Of a stretch of 64,000 bases of DNA, positions 47,409-55,370 are shown piece after piece. The stretch covers positions 212,044-276,043 of the forward strand of contig JBFMDX010000005.1 in assembly GCA_040753795.1 (NCBI GenBank), in the 5' to 3' direction. How positions within the stretch are numbered: position 1 is the first letter of the stretch; each line of letters begins with the position of its first letter. Under the pieces are notes generated by a model that saw nothing but the letters and a program-made list of their open reading frames with translations, did no database searches and was not told the origin of the DNA. The position numbers were made by a program, and so were the translations under genes. Source of the stretch: Thermodesulfobacteriota bacterium. GTDB taxonomy: Bacteria; Desulfobacterota; Desulfobacteria; Desulfobacterales; Desulfosudaceae.

Positions 47409-48779
47409 TTAGGCTGAAGCCTTCCCGGCTGAAGCCAGCGGATCGACAAAGGGCTCTCCGGCCAATCGGCGCTGGATCTGCCGGTGAATCTGCTGATGCA
47501 CCTCCCGTGTCAGCGGATAGCGCCAGGCAACGGCCATGGCGACAAGATTGCACAGGCAGGGGACCAGGGTGTAGAGAACGCGAAGGGTGGTCACCACGGC
47601 CTGGGATTGGTTTATGCTGGGATCATACCCGGAAACGCCCAAAAGTGCCAGTCCCGCCCCTACCCCCACGGCCGCGGCCAGCTTTTTTGCCACCGACCAG
47701 AACCCGATATAGACCCCTTCCCGGCGAAGGCCGGTCTGGATCTGGTCGTAATCAATGACATCGGCCTGCATGGCCGAAGGAATGGCCAGGCTGGCGCCGA
47801 ACCCCATGCCGGAAATCGCCACCAGGACGCCGTAGGCCCACTCGTCCCCCGGCCCCAGAAAAAAAACACCGAAAAAGGCGCCGGTGTTGACCGCCATGGC
47901 GGCCAGCCACATGTTCTTTTTTTCAAACCGTCTGGCCCCGGCCACCCACACCGGCAGCAGCAGGATGCCGGTGACAAAATAAATAAGCAGAAAAAGATCG
48001 GCCTTAGACGAGTGCAGCACATACTCCACGTAATAAAGGATCAGGGTGGCCGGCAGGTTGCTGCCGATGGCGCTGATGGTATAACTGATCAGCAGAATAC
48101 GAAACGGCCTATTTTGCAGGCTGGATGCCAGGCCGGAAAAAAAAGGGGCGGCGTCGTCGGGACGCGATGCCGTGCGTTCCCGGAAAGAAAAGACGCACCA
48201 GGCGGCACTGGCAAGAATCAGGGGGCCGTAGAGCAGGGAAAGCACATAAAACACTTCGCGGGACCCTTCGGCGGTTTCCCCGATATGCCACAGGGCCTTT
48301 ACAATGGCGGGGGAGGCGGCCGCGACCAGGGTGCCGGCAATCAGCGCGCCGTCCCGCATGCCGAACAGGGCGGTCCTTTCATTATAGTCATAGGTCAGTT
48401 CCGGTCCCAGGGATTCGTACGGGACAATGATAACGGTCCAGAACAGAAACAGGGCCGCCACCATCACGGCAAACCAGGCGGTTGCCGCCGCGGTCCCCAG
48501 GCCGGACGGCGGGTTGAAAAGCAGGGCCATGGCGGCAATCAGGGGCCGGCGCCGGCCAAAGGGGGTTTTCAGCCGGTCGGAAATATATCCCATGACCGGA
48601 TCGGTAACGGCGTCAAACAACCGGACCAGCAGCAGAATCAGGCCCAGAGCGCCGATGGGAACTCCCACCACGTCGGTATAAAATTTGGGAAGATAGACAT
48701 AGACAGGGATTCCTACCACGGCCAGGGAAAAGGCCGGCGCCGAATAAGCCAGTTTCCGGGTAACGGTGAGATGTCTCAC
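47409..48779 (-). CDS. MFS (GPH/MelB-like) transporter
   Basis: A 456-residue, 12-helix transporter of the glycoside-pentoside-hexuronide:cation symporter family. The family motif between TM2 and TM3 is RLFDAVTDPVMGYISDRLKT, followed by PFGRRRPLI. The start overlaps the stop of the chalcone-isomerase-like gene as ATGA, so the two are co-translated. Members next to CFA operons are thought to move a lipid intermediate or head group, but the cargo is not known. Confidence 0.9.
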   Translation of the reverse strand: MRHLTVTRKLAYSAPAFSLAVVGIPVYVYLPKFYTDVVGVPIGALGLILLLVRLFDAVTDPVMGYISDRLKTPFGRRRPLIAAMALLFNPPSGLGTAAATAWFAVMVAALFLFWTVIIVPYESLGPELTYDYNERTALFGMRDGALIAGTLVAAASPAIVKALWHIGETAEGSREVFYVLSLLYGPLILASAAWCVFSFRERTASRPDDAAPFFSGLASSLQNRPFRILLISYTISAIGSNLPATLILYYVEYVLHSSKADLFLLIYFVTGILLLPVWVAGARRFEKKNMWLAAMAVNTGAFFGVFFLGPGDEWAYGVLVAISGMGFGASLAIPSAMQADVIDYDQIQTGLRREGVYIGFWSVAKKLAAAVGVGAGLALLGVSGYDPSINQSQAVVTTLRVLYTLVPCLCNLVAMAVAWRYPLTREVHQQIHRQIQRRLAGEPFVDPLASAGKASA

Positions 48780-49360
48780 GGTGCCAGCCCTTTCAGCAGA
48801 TCGTTGCGAAATCCCTTGTCAATGGGGTTTGCCCCGATCCAGATGGAAAAAAACGCGTGCGAAAAGTCGGCGCCGGGGACCGTTCCCAATGCCTGCCCGT
48901 TGAACGCCAGTTCCGTGCCGGATTCGGGAATATAGGTGGCTGTATAACGGTCGCCGGGAGCAACATCCCGGTAAAGAGCGTTCATCCGGTCGACAAAAGG
49001 GGCGAGCCGCGCAAACTGCTCCGGCGTCACGTTTTTTTCAATCATGGTGGTCGTGGCCGTTGCAAAATCTTCGGCCGGAATGGCGTGGAAATAATGCAGC
49101 TCAAGCCGCCGCGTCACGTTCTCCAGCGCGCTGGCTGGGGGCAGGCCCTCTTCCAGGTAAAAAGCACCGGCATAGGCTTTGATCACCGCAAGGTAACGCA
49201 GCAGACCAACGCCTCTCAGAGTCAGACGCTTTTGGCTGACGTAAACCTCTTTTTCAAAATCAGCGCCGTTGACCTGGGCGCCGTAAAGACCGGTGGCAGC
49301 GGAAAGAATTATCGCCCAGGTAACTGCCGCCTGATAAAAAATCCGAACCCGTCGTAGCAT
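48776..49360 (-). CDS. Chalcone-isomerase-like exported protein
   Basis: A 194-residue protein with a signal-like N-terminus (AAVTWAIILSAATGLYGAQV) and a CHI-fold domain: LTLRGVGLLRYLAVIKAYAG, FYLEEGLPPASALENVTRRL, FHAIPAEDF, TYIPESGTELAFNGQALG, FFSIWIGANPIDKGFRND. Bacterial relatives are often fatty-acid-binding rather than isomerising. It is the first gene of the operon running from 49360 down to 42852. Confidence 0.88.
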   Translation of the reverse strand: MLRRVRIFYQAAVTWAIILSAATGLYGAQVNGADFEKEVYVSQKRLTLRGVGLLRYLAVIKAYAGAFYLEEGLPPASALENVTRRLELHYFHAIPAEDFATATTTMIEKNVTPEQFARLAPFVDRMNALYRDVAPGDRYTATYIPESGTELAFNGQALGTVPGADFSHAFFSIWIGANPIDKGFRNDLLKGLAP

Positions 49361-49811
49361 GGTGTTTATTCTCTCCCAGTTGAGACAAAAATTTATCCGT
49401 TAAATACGAGTCACTCCCGTTACGCTGCCCTCTTCCGGCCAGTTAATGGAAAACAGCTTTAACACTTAGAAAAGTTTTTGTTCATCCCCCTGATGGGCAA
49501 GTCAAATCATTGTTTATTGGCATACATTGTAAATTGGAAAAAGTAACATGCATGCCATTTACAGCGCATTGGAATTCGGCCTTCCCCGGCTCCCCCCCTG
49601 TTGCAAAACGGTTATCCGTGAATAAGTTAACAATTTTAATATGTAAAAAGAAAAGAGGAAAGCCAAAACCCGCTGCGCCACTGAAAAAACATGGTTTGGC
49701 ATCATGTTTACGGTTCGCCCGCCATATCAACGGCATCGATATCGCTTTTACCTTGTGAAGAATATACATAAGGTATTGGGAGTTAAAAACAATTAAACAG
49801 GAGGGGAGATA
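49361..49811. other. Intergenic region, 451 bases
   Basis: Divergent control region between the lipid operon (minus) and the 103-residue protein (plus). Two overlapping open frames of 80-95 codons exist on opposite strands (49510-49758 plus, 49482-49769 minus), neither with a good ribosome-binding site. The rest, from about 49500, appears less GC-rich than the flanking genes and has a poly-C run. I see no safe gene. Confidence 0.4.
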
Positions 49812-50123
49812 ATGGACGTTAAAGACTTTTGCAGTGGTTTGGGGCAGGAGCTGGTGGCCTGGAAAGCCAAGTTGTTTGATGTGGTTGCAAAGGCTGACAG
49901 GCTGAAGAGTGCGGACAAGGAGAGGGTTCCTGGCAATTTTAATGACATGAAAATCCTTTTACAGGATCTTGAGGAAAAGATCGGACAGCTTAAAACCGAG
50001 TGCCCGTCCGACTGGAGCCCGCAGAAAAAAGCCATTGAACAGGGCCATGTGAATATGCGGTCAAAGTATGAGGAAACACTGGAGTTTATTGGGAAAGCAG
50101 CACCGGTTTCCATCCCGGGCTAA
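49812..50123 (+). CDS. Small cytoplasmic helical protein (103 aa)
   Basis: Starts at ATG 49812 behind a strong aggaggggagata site. The product is hydrophilic and almost wholly helical (LVAWKAKLFDVVAKADRLKS, DMKILLQDLEEKIGQLKTE, QGHVNMRSKYEETLEFI), with heptad-like spacing typical of a coiled coil. No signal or membrane segment. A strong intrinsic terminator follows, so it is likely a single-gene unit with good expression. No recognised family. Confidence 0.75.
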   Translation: MDVKDFCSGLGQELVAWKAKLFDVVAKADRLKSADKERVPGNFNDMKILLQDLEEKIGQLKTECPSDWSPQKKAIEQGHVNMRSKYEETLEFIGKAAPVSIPG

Positions 50124-50150
50124 GACCTTGGTAGAAATTTGACTTTGTAA

Positions 50151-50180
50151 AAAGAGCGGCGCCTGCGCCGCTCTTTTTTT
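50151..50180 (+). terminator. Rho-independent terminator
   Basis: The inverted repeat AAAGAGCGGCG (50151-50161) and CGCCGCTCTTT, with a four-base loop, is followed by a run of T's. It lies 28 bases after the stop of the 103-residue gene. Confidence 0.9.
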
Positions 50181-50183
50181 ATG

Positions 50184-50582
50184 AACAAACCGTCTCTTCC
50201 TGCTTTGACTGTGTCGAAGGGGAATATGGGAATACGGTGCTGACTCCAGTTTCCGGCTAAATAGATAAAATGGCACTTTAATGCCCGGAAATTTCGCGAG
50301 TTGATTTGGCCGCGGCTGCAGGGACCGCCGTGTGGCGGACTGATGCCAAAGCTCGGGTCCTGGTAACAACAATAGCGCTGTTTTCAAAAACCCGGGGTTT
50401 TCTGTAATCCCGAATGTTCTGAAGGCCTCTTCCAGTTTTTCTGTCTATAACGACTTCTTCTCCTTCCGGGATTTGATTCTTTTCCCCTTGCTTATTTCCG
50501 TCAGTGGTTTATGATCGTACCATACTCATCATCCGAAAACCATCTGATTTCACAATTAAAAACAGGCTGGTACAGGCCATCT
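50184..50582. other. Intergenic region, about 400 bases
   Basis: Holds the right copy of the 32-bp repeat (50285-50316) and a sequence (about 50219-50250) with a pattern seen in RAYT-associated palindromes (aatacggtgctgact). Between 50320 and 50582 nothing recognisable; open frames on the minus strand lack signals. Confidence 0.4.
50285..50316 (+). repeat. 32-bp direct repeat, right copy
   Basis: Matches 35609-35640 with one mismatch (G for A) and in the same orientation. Confidence 0.7.
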
Positions 50583-50684
50583 ATGGAACATCGGCCCGAA
50601 TACCTTGAATACATCAGGCGGACCGGCGCCTTTTTCTCCCGGTTTGCCGGAAAACAATCATTCGGAGAAACGGACAAGTCATGA
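50583..50684 (+). CDS. Short ORF coupled to the acyltransferase (33 aa)
   Basis: Reads MEHRPEYLEYIRRTGAFF...SFGETDKS and ends in TGA at 50682-50684, overlapping the acyltransferase ATG at 50681. This ATGA junction suggests a short translated leader or a tiny protein. No ribosome-binding site is obvious upstream. It may be a coupling peptide, a gene remnant or chance. Confidence 0.3.
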   Translation: MEHRPEYLEYIRRTGAFFSRFAGKQSFGETDKS

Positions 50685-51706
50685 TTACCGATCCTGTTGA
50701 AGCCAAATTGTTTCGGATCTGGAAGCGGCGGCTGATTTCCTTTTCCCTGTATTTTTCTTTATGGTTCCTGGCCACGGCGGGGTTTCCCGTCATCGCCCTG
50801 TTCACGCTCATACCGGATTTGATGCTGCCCCATCGCGCGGCCCTGCCGCGAACAAGATGCGTCCTCTTTTTTACGCTCTACCTGAACTGTGAAATGCTGG
50901 GGCTCGCCGGCGCTTTCCTCTCATGGATCATCAGCGGGGCCTTTATGGGTCTGGGCAGGGAACGCTTTATCCGGCAGAATGCATGGCTTCAGGCCCGCTG
51001 GGCCCATGCCCTGCTCCACAGTTCCCTGAAGATCTTCTCCATGTCCATCAGGGTGGAAGGCATCGAATGCGCCTTTCCCGGCCCCATCATTCTGCTGATC
51101 CGCCACGCGAGCACGGCGGATACGGTCCTGGCTTCGGTCCTTATCGCCAACACCCACCGCATGCTCCTCCGGTTCGTGCTCAAACGGGAATTGCTCTGGG
51201 ACCCATGCCTGGATGTGGTCGGTAACCGTCTGCCCAATGTTTTCGTGGACCGGAGCGGGCAACACACGGAAAGAGAATTAAGCTGCATCCGCGAGCTTGC
51301 CACCGGCATGGGACAACGGGACGGCGTGCTGATTTATCCTGAAGGCACCCGTTTTTATCCCCGCAAACTGGAAACAATCAGGGCAAAACTATCCGCAACC
51401 GAACAGCCGGAAATCATGTCACGCGTGAATGCCATGCGGAACGTGCTCCCTCCCCGGATGGGCGGCTTTTCCGCGGCGGTGGAAGGGGCGCCGGAAGCAG
51501 ATATCGTTATCTGCGCCCACACCGGCTTTGAAGCAGCGGTAAATTTCAGACAGTTCTGGCGGGGCGATCTGATCGGTAAAACCGTTCATGTGAATTTTCG
51601 CCGGATCGCAGCACGGGAAATTCCCGGAGATCACCCGAAACGTAAGGAATGGCTTCTTGACCGCTGGCTGGAAGTAGACCGCTGGACCACGGCGCATAAG
51701 CCCTGA
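50681..51706 (+). CDS. PlsC-like acyltransferase, membrane-bound
   Basis: A 341-residue acyltransferase of the LPLAT group. Two hydrophobic segments precede the catalytic region (ISFSLYFSLWFLATAGFPVI, AGAFLSWIISGAFMGL). The HX4D box is His142-Asp147 in LIRHASTADTV; the glycerol-phosphate/acyl site motif is GVLIYPEGTRF. It should acylate a lysophospholipid or similar acceptor at the inner membrane. It lies between the lipid operon and an NTF2-like lipoprotein. Its last codons and stop are part of repeat B, so the gene end is shaped by the repeat. Confidence 0.9.
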   Translation: MITDPVEAKLFRIWKRRLISFSLYFSLWFLATAGFPVIALFTLIPDLMLPHRAALPRTRCVLFFTLYLNCEMLGLAGAFLSWIISGAFMGLGRERFIRQNAWLQARWAHALLHSSLKIFSMSIRVEGIECAFPGPIILLIRHASTADTVLASVLIANTHRMLLRFVLKRELLWDPCLDVVGNRLPNVFVDRSGQHTERELSCIRELATGMGQRDGVLIYPEGTRFYPRKLETIRAKLSATEQPEIMSRVNAMRNVLPPRMGGFSAAVEGAPEADIVICAHTGFEAAVNFRQFWRGDLIGKTVHVNFRRIAAREIPGDHPKRKEWLLDRWLEVDRWTTAHKP

Positions 51707-51787
51707 GGAACGCAGCGTACTCAGCAGTACGTGAAATTACGGAGGATGCAGCGCAACGCAGATATTGGGCTTTTTACCAAGCCATCA
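51698..51787 (+). repeat. Palindromic repeat family B, copy 1 (left arm missing)
   Basis: Right part of the family-B element (CGCAACGCAGATATTG..., GCCATCA end) with central hairpin CGTACT-cagc-AGTACG. The expected left arm is replaced by coding sequence of the acyltransferase, whose TGA (51704-51706) lies inside. Confidence 0.65.
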
Positions 51788-51829
51788 TGTTTAACGGGCA
51801 GGGATTAAAATAACTGGGAGCATTTAAGT

Positions 51830-52408
51830 ATGAAAAATCGTTTATGGCTTTTGCTGATCATTTCAGCCTTCTGTTTGATCGGTTGTTCCCCGAAACACCG
51901 GTCTTTCCAGATTTCAACGGATTACCTGAACATATTGCAGGATACGGATCCGCTCCGTTCTCCGGGTTTTAATCCGGACACGAACGCCTCCCGGGAGGCA
52001 ATCGAAAAATTCCGGAAATTTTACGCTGTTTTTTCACCAGAAAACATTCGCGCCGGCGTCCGGGAACTGTATGCGCCGGATGCCTTTTTCGCCGACGGGT
52101 TTAAACACGTTCAGGGACTGGACGCCATAGAGGCCTATTTTCTGAGAAGCGTTGAAAGTGTTCATTCCTGCCGTTTTGAAATAGCGGATGTGGTCGACTC
52201 GGAAGGCGAATATTATTTCCGCTGGATCATGCACCTTATCCTCGAGCGGGACCTTGAAAAAGTTATCGAGACCGTGGGCATGTCCCATGTACGATTCAAT
52301 GACCGGGGGCAAATCGTATTTCACCAGGACTACTGGGACACCTCGCTGATTTATGAGCAGATTCCGGTCCTGGGCCGTGTCATCGCCTGGATCAAAAGTC
52401 GTTTTTAA
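51830..52408 (+). CDS. NTF2-like lipoprotein (192 aa)
   Basis: Lipoprotein (lipobox FCLIGC) with an NTF2/SnoaL-like fold from about residue 55: AIEKFRKFYAVFSPENI, LYAPDAFFADGFKHVQGLDAI, VESVHSCRFEIADVV, FRWIMHLILERD and VRFNDRGQIVFHQDYWD. Such cone-shaped domains bind small hydrophobic ligands. Similar genes accompany CFA-type lipid clusters in other proteobacteria. ATG 51830 follows ggagcatttaagt. An AT-rich inverted-repeat element begins 12 bases after its stop. Confidence 0.8.
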   Translation: MKNRLWLLLIISAFCLIGCSPKHRSFQISTDYLNILQDTDPLRSPGFNPDTNASREAIEKFRKFYAVFSPENIRAGVRELYAPDAFFADGFKHVQGLDAIEAYFLRSVESVHSCRFEIADVVDSEGEYYFRWIMHLILERDLEKVIETVGMSHVRFNDRGQIVFHQDYWDTSLIYEQIPVLGRVIAWIKSRF

Positions 52409-52420
52409 TTTCCTATTCCG

Positions 52421-52737
52421 GTAGCTGGGGTCGGACCGGTCTAACAGACTGATCTAAAACAAAATACAACCAAAAATAGCTGTAAAACAAGGCTTAAAAT
52501 GATATTTTTGGCCCTAAAAAGAGCAATCTAAACCTTTTCATTTCATAAACGGTAGACAAAGATGTGGTCTCGTATAATGACAGGTCTTTGCTTCTCGCGA
52601 AAAAGATGAGGAGTCTTAAAGTAATGTTTTTACCATTAAAAAAGATATTTTAAAGGTAGAAAACAGCTACGTTTCCCATGATTATCTTTTATAATTAGAC
52701 TATTGGCTTGGTCCGACCCCAAACTACCCCAAACTAC
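52421..52737. mobile_element. MITE-like non-coding element with GTAG-type inverted ends
   Basis: Ends GTAGCTGGGGTCGGACC (52421-52437) and, in reverse complement, the matching GGTCCGACCCC...CTAC (52711-52728). The 270-base interior is AT-rich, unlike all flanking DNA, and has no sustained reading frame. CCCCAAACTA is duplicated in tandem at 52717-52736. The GGGTCGGACC ends resemble those of RAYT/REP-type elements. It closely abuts the TAG stop of the next gene. Confidence 0.65.
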
Positions 52738-52740
52738 AGG

Positions 52741-54042
52741 CTAAATGTGCAACCGCAGCGACTGGAGGGAGTTGATTTTTTCCGTCAGGCCGTAACGTTG
52801 CCTGATGTTTCTGAAGTTTTTCGCTTCCGGATAGCCCCGTTCAAAAACCCCGGCCTTCATGCGGGCGTCCTTGGCCAGGTAGTGCCGGCCGCCGTGAGCG
52901 ATGACGATGGCGTCCAGCTCGTCCAGGAAGGGGAAGAGACGGGGATGCATGGGAAAATCAAGGGCCAGGGAGCACCCTTTCAGGGGGAAGGACAGGGGGT
53001 TGTCGTTGGCGGGCCCGAACAGTTTGAGCACGCCCAGAAACGGGCCAACGTTTTCATCCCTCATTTTTCCGAACACGGCGCGCAGCCCCGCGGTCCCGGC
53101 TTCGTCGGGGAGCACGAACTGGTATTGAATGAAGCCGGAGGGGCCGTAAAGGCGGTTCCATGAATCCAGGCGGTCCAAGGGATAAAAGAATTGGTCCAGG
53201 GATACCCGGCGGGTCCGGGCGGAGGGGCCCGCGGCCAGGAAATAGAGCCGGTTGAACAGGCGGACGGAAAACCGGTTGAGCAGCGGCGAAGGGAACCGCT
53301 CCGGAACGGACAGGGAGCGGGGCGGCGGCCGGCTCAGGTCGCCGTCATCGGCGTGTTCGCCCAGCATGACCAGGCCGCGGCCGTTCTTCTCAAGGCAGTC
53401 GACCCAGGCAACGGAATACGGCACGGCCTGATGGTGTTCAAGGTTTTCAAGGATCTCGTTCAGCCCCCGGCAGCGGATGGTCCGTTCCCGAATAAAAGCG
53501 CTGTTAACGCGGACCAGCCGCAGGGCGGCGTCCAGGACCAGGCCGGTCAGGCCCATGCCGCCGCAGGTGGCCCGGAACAGGTCGGGGTTTTCCTGCCGGC
53601 CGCAGGTCATGATCCGGCCGTCCGGCAGCATCAGCCGGAAAGAAAGGACAGACGAACTGAAGCACCCCTGCTGGTGGTGATTCTTACCGTGAACGTCGGC
53701 GGCAATGGCACCGCCCACCGTGATCTTCCTGGTGCCGGGCGTGACCTTGAGAAACCAGCCCCGGGGCAGGGTCCGGTCGATGATTTCCGCCAGGGTCATG
53801 CCGGCGGCGCAACGGATAATGCCCCGGCCTTCATCAAGGTCGATCAGCCGATGGTAATGCCGCGTGAAAATCACCTCCCGGTTCAGGGCGCTGTCCCCGT
53901 AGCTACCCCCGGCGCCATGGGCAATCCAGGGGTGCCCGGCCGACACCAGGGCCGCGGCTTCATCTTCGGTTTCATAGAAGCTGCCTTGCGCCTCAACGCG
54001 GGGATATCGCCCCCAACCGGATAGCAACATGGCCTTCCTCAT
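52741..54042 (-). CDS. DprE1-like FAD-linked oxidase
   Basis: A 433-residue flavoprotein of the FAD_binding_4 family. FAD contacts HGAGGSYGDSALN and the typical DprE1 segment TPGTRKITVGGAIAADVHGK are present, followed by RATCGGMGLTGLVLDAAL. In mycobacteria DprE1 oxidises a lipid-linked ribose at C2. Here the substrate is unknown; a lipid-linked sugar or polyol is plausible. The last codon (TAG, 52741-52743) lies four bases beyond the MITE-like element. The patatin gene is immediately upstream. Confidence 0.85.
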   Translation of the reverse strand: MRKAMLLSGWGRYPRVEAQGSFYETEDEAAALVSAGHPWIAHGAGGSYGDSALNREVIFTRHYHRLIDLDEGRGIIRCAAGMTLAEIIDRTLPRGWFLKVTPGTRKITVGGAIAADVHGKNHHQQGCFSSSVLSFRLMLPDGRIMTCGRQENPDLFRATCGGMGLTGLVLDAALRLVRVNSAFIRERTIRCRGLNEILENLEHHQAVPYSVAWVDCLEKNGRGLVMLGEHADDGDLSRPPPRSLSVPERFPSPLLNRFSVRLFNRLYFLAAGPSARTRRVSLDQFFYPLDRLDSWNRLYGPSGFIQYQFVLPDEAGTAGLRAVFGKMRDENVGPFLGVLKLFGPANDNPLSFPLKGCSLALDFPMHPRLFPFLDELDAIVIAHGGRHYLAKDARMKAGVFERGYPEAKNFRNIRQRYGLTEKINSLQSLRLHI

Positions 54043-54064
54043 TCCGGATATATTTCCCTCGCCT

Positions 54065-54087
54065 TGCAGGGGCGGCCTTCAGGCCGC
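54065..54087. repeat. REP-like hairpin at the patatin stop codon
   Basis: GCGGCC-TTCA-GGCCGC at 54072-54087, extended by GCAGGGG on one side. The TGA stop of the patatin gene (54079-54081) falls in the loop. The same sequence in inverted form is part of 55259-55314, at the other end of the gene. Confidence 0.6.
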
Positions 54088-55170
54088 ATTAAAAAAATCA
54101 AAAGGCCGGACCCGGTCCCGGATGTCGCCTGAAGCAACGGCTTGTTCAAAGTCATCGGCCAGCAATCGGCTCTGGCCGGCCACCGTCTCCCAGTAACGGA
54201 ACCGCTCTTCATCCCGGCGGTGGAGAAGCTTGAAGTCGTTGCGGTCGGATATTTTCCCGTAGGGCAGGCCGGCCACAAAATCCGGCGACGGCGCCGCCAG
54301 CAGCACGTTGTCCAGCCATGCCGGGACCGGCTTCCGCCAGGTGATCTTTTTATCGAACCAGCCCGGAACGATCCTGGGAATATAATGGGGAAAGAGCACG
54401 ATCCGGTCGGGGTCGCAGGGAAAGGGAAGGTTCATGTGATAATCGATGATGCCACCATCCCGGTAAACGCCGGACGGCGCGCCCGGGATGTCGCTGACAC
54501 CGGACATGACCAGGGGGATGGAGCCCGAGGCCATGACCGCCGCGCGGAAGTTTTCCTGGCTTAAGGTCACGCGGCGATCGGAAAAACCGTTAAGCCCGTT
54601 CCAGAAACCGTCGGCTGCCGGATGCTGGAACAGGACCCGCTGGAAAAATAGCCGCAGCGAAGCGCGGGATACGGCATTGCCGGCGGCGGCCAGGCCCAGG
54701 GCGGGGATCTGCCGCAAGGGAGTTTCACTGGCCAGGGCCGCCCGGGCGCACCGGGCCGTCACGAAGGCCGGCCGGAAAAACGGATGAGCCAGGACCTGGC
54801 GGATTTCATCGTCGCCGATATACCCGGCCAGCACCCGTTCGCTTTCCCGAGACACTTCGGCCGGAGTGGGTTTGGTTTCGTAGCGCTGATGGATGTAGGC
54901 CTCTTTGAGGCGATCAAAGGCCGCTCCGGGATCCCTGACGGAAGCGGCGGCAAACTGCCAGGCGCCGATGGAGGAGCCGATCAGATGCAGCGGATCACTT
55001 CTACCCGCGAAAAACCGGGTGAACAGTAAGCGGTTTAAGCCATAGAGGACCAGCCACTTGGGGCCGCCCGCAGCGCCGGTTACCACCTGCACCCGCCCGG
55101 GCTTTAGCCCCTCCTCGCGGATGATGGACAGGGCCTTTTTCCCGGCGAAAAAAAGAAGGTCTTTCGACAT
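54079..55170 (-). CDS. Patatin-like phospholipase
   Basis: A 363-residue patatin-family lipid acyl hydrolase. The catalytic Ser67 is in the G-x-S-x-G motif LIGSSIGAW; the Asp partner is in YRDGGIIDYH. The oxyanion-hole stretch is TGAAGGPKWL. The start at ATG 55170 is chosen over GTG 55197. Its stop lies in a REP hairpin, and a matching hairpin lies upstream. It probably deacylates phospholipids. Confidence 0.9.
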   Translation of the reverse strand: MSKDLLFFAGKKALSIIREEGLKPGRVQVVTGAAGGPKWLVLYGLNRLLFTRFFAGRSDPLHLIGSSIGAWQFAAASVRDPGAAFDRLKEAYIHQRYETKPTPAEVSRESERVLAGYIGDDEIRQVLAHPFFRPAFVTARCARAALASETPLRQIPALGLAAAGNAVSRASLRLFFQRVLFQHPAADGFWNGLNGFSDRRVTLSQENFRAAVMASGSIPLVMSGVSDIPGAPSGVYRDGGIIDYHMNLPFPCDPDRIVLFPHYIPRIVPGWFDKKITWRKPVPAWLDNVLLAAPSPDFVAGLPYGKISDRNDFKLLHRRDEERFRYWETVAGQSRLLADDFEQAVASGDIRDRVRPFDFFNAA

Positions 55171-55258
55171 ATCAGTATTATCTCTCGGATGCTTCACAAA
55201 TCTATGGGCATATATGAAGGGCGCCTCTACGGGTCTATGCCAAGGGCATCAAGCCTGC

Positions 55259-55314
55259 GTAGGGGAAACCTTCAGGATTCCCGTTTCCGCTGGCGGCCTG
55301 AAGGCCGCCCCTAC
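55259..55314. repeat. GTAG-type double hairpin (BIME-like)
   Basis: GTAGGGG at 55259 and CCCCTAC at the end are inverted; inside are GGGAA...TTCCC and the perfect GGCGGCC-TGAA-GGCCGCC stems. It is followed by a degenerate run of CCCCTCGA-like units to about 55360. Confidence 0.6.
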
Positions 55315-55370
55315 ATTCACTTGGCCCCTCGACCCCTCGAACCCTCGGCCCCTTGAATCCTCACAAGCCC

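Noticed and set aside
47484..48935. Plus-strand reading frame of 483 codons opposite the symporter
   Set aside because: Low-complexity Gly/His/Gln content typical of antisense to GC-rich membrane genes; the symporter on the other strand is clear.
49510..49769. Overlapping 80-95 codon frames on both strands in the control region
   Set aside because: No ribosome-binding sites and a contradictory overlap; I could not tell which, if either, is coded.
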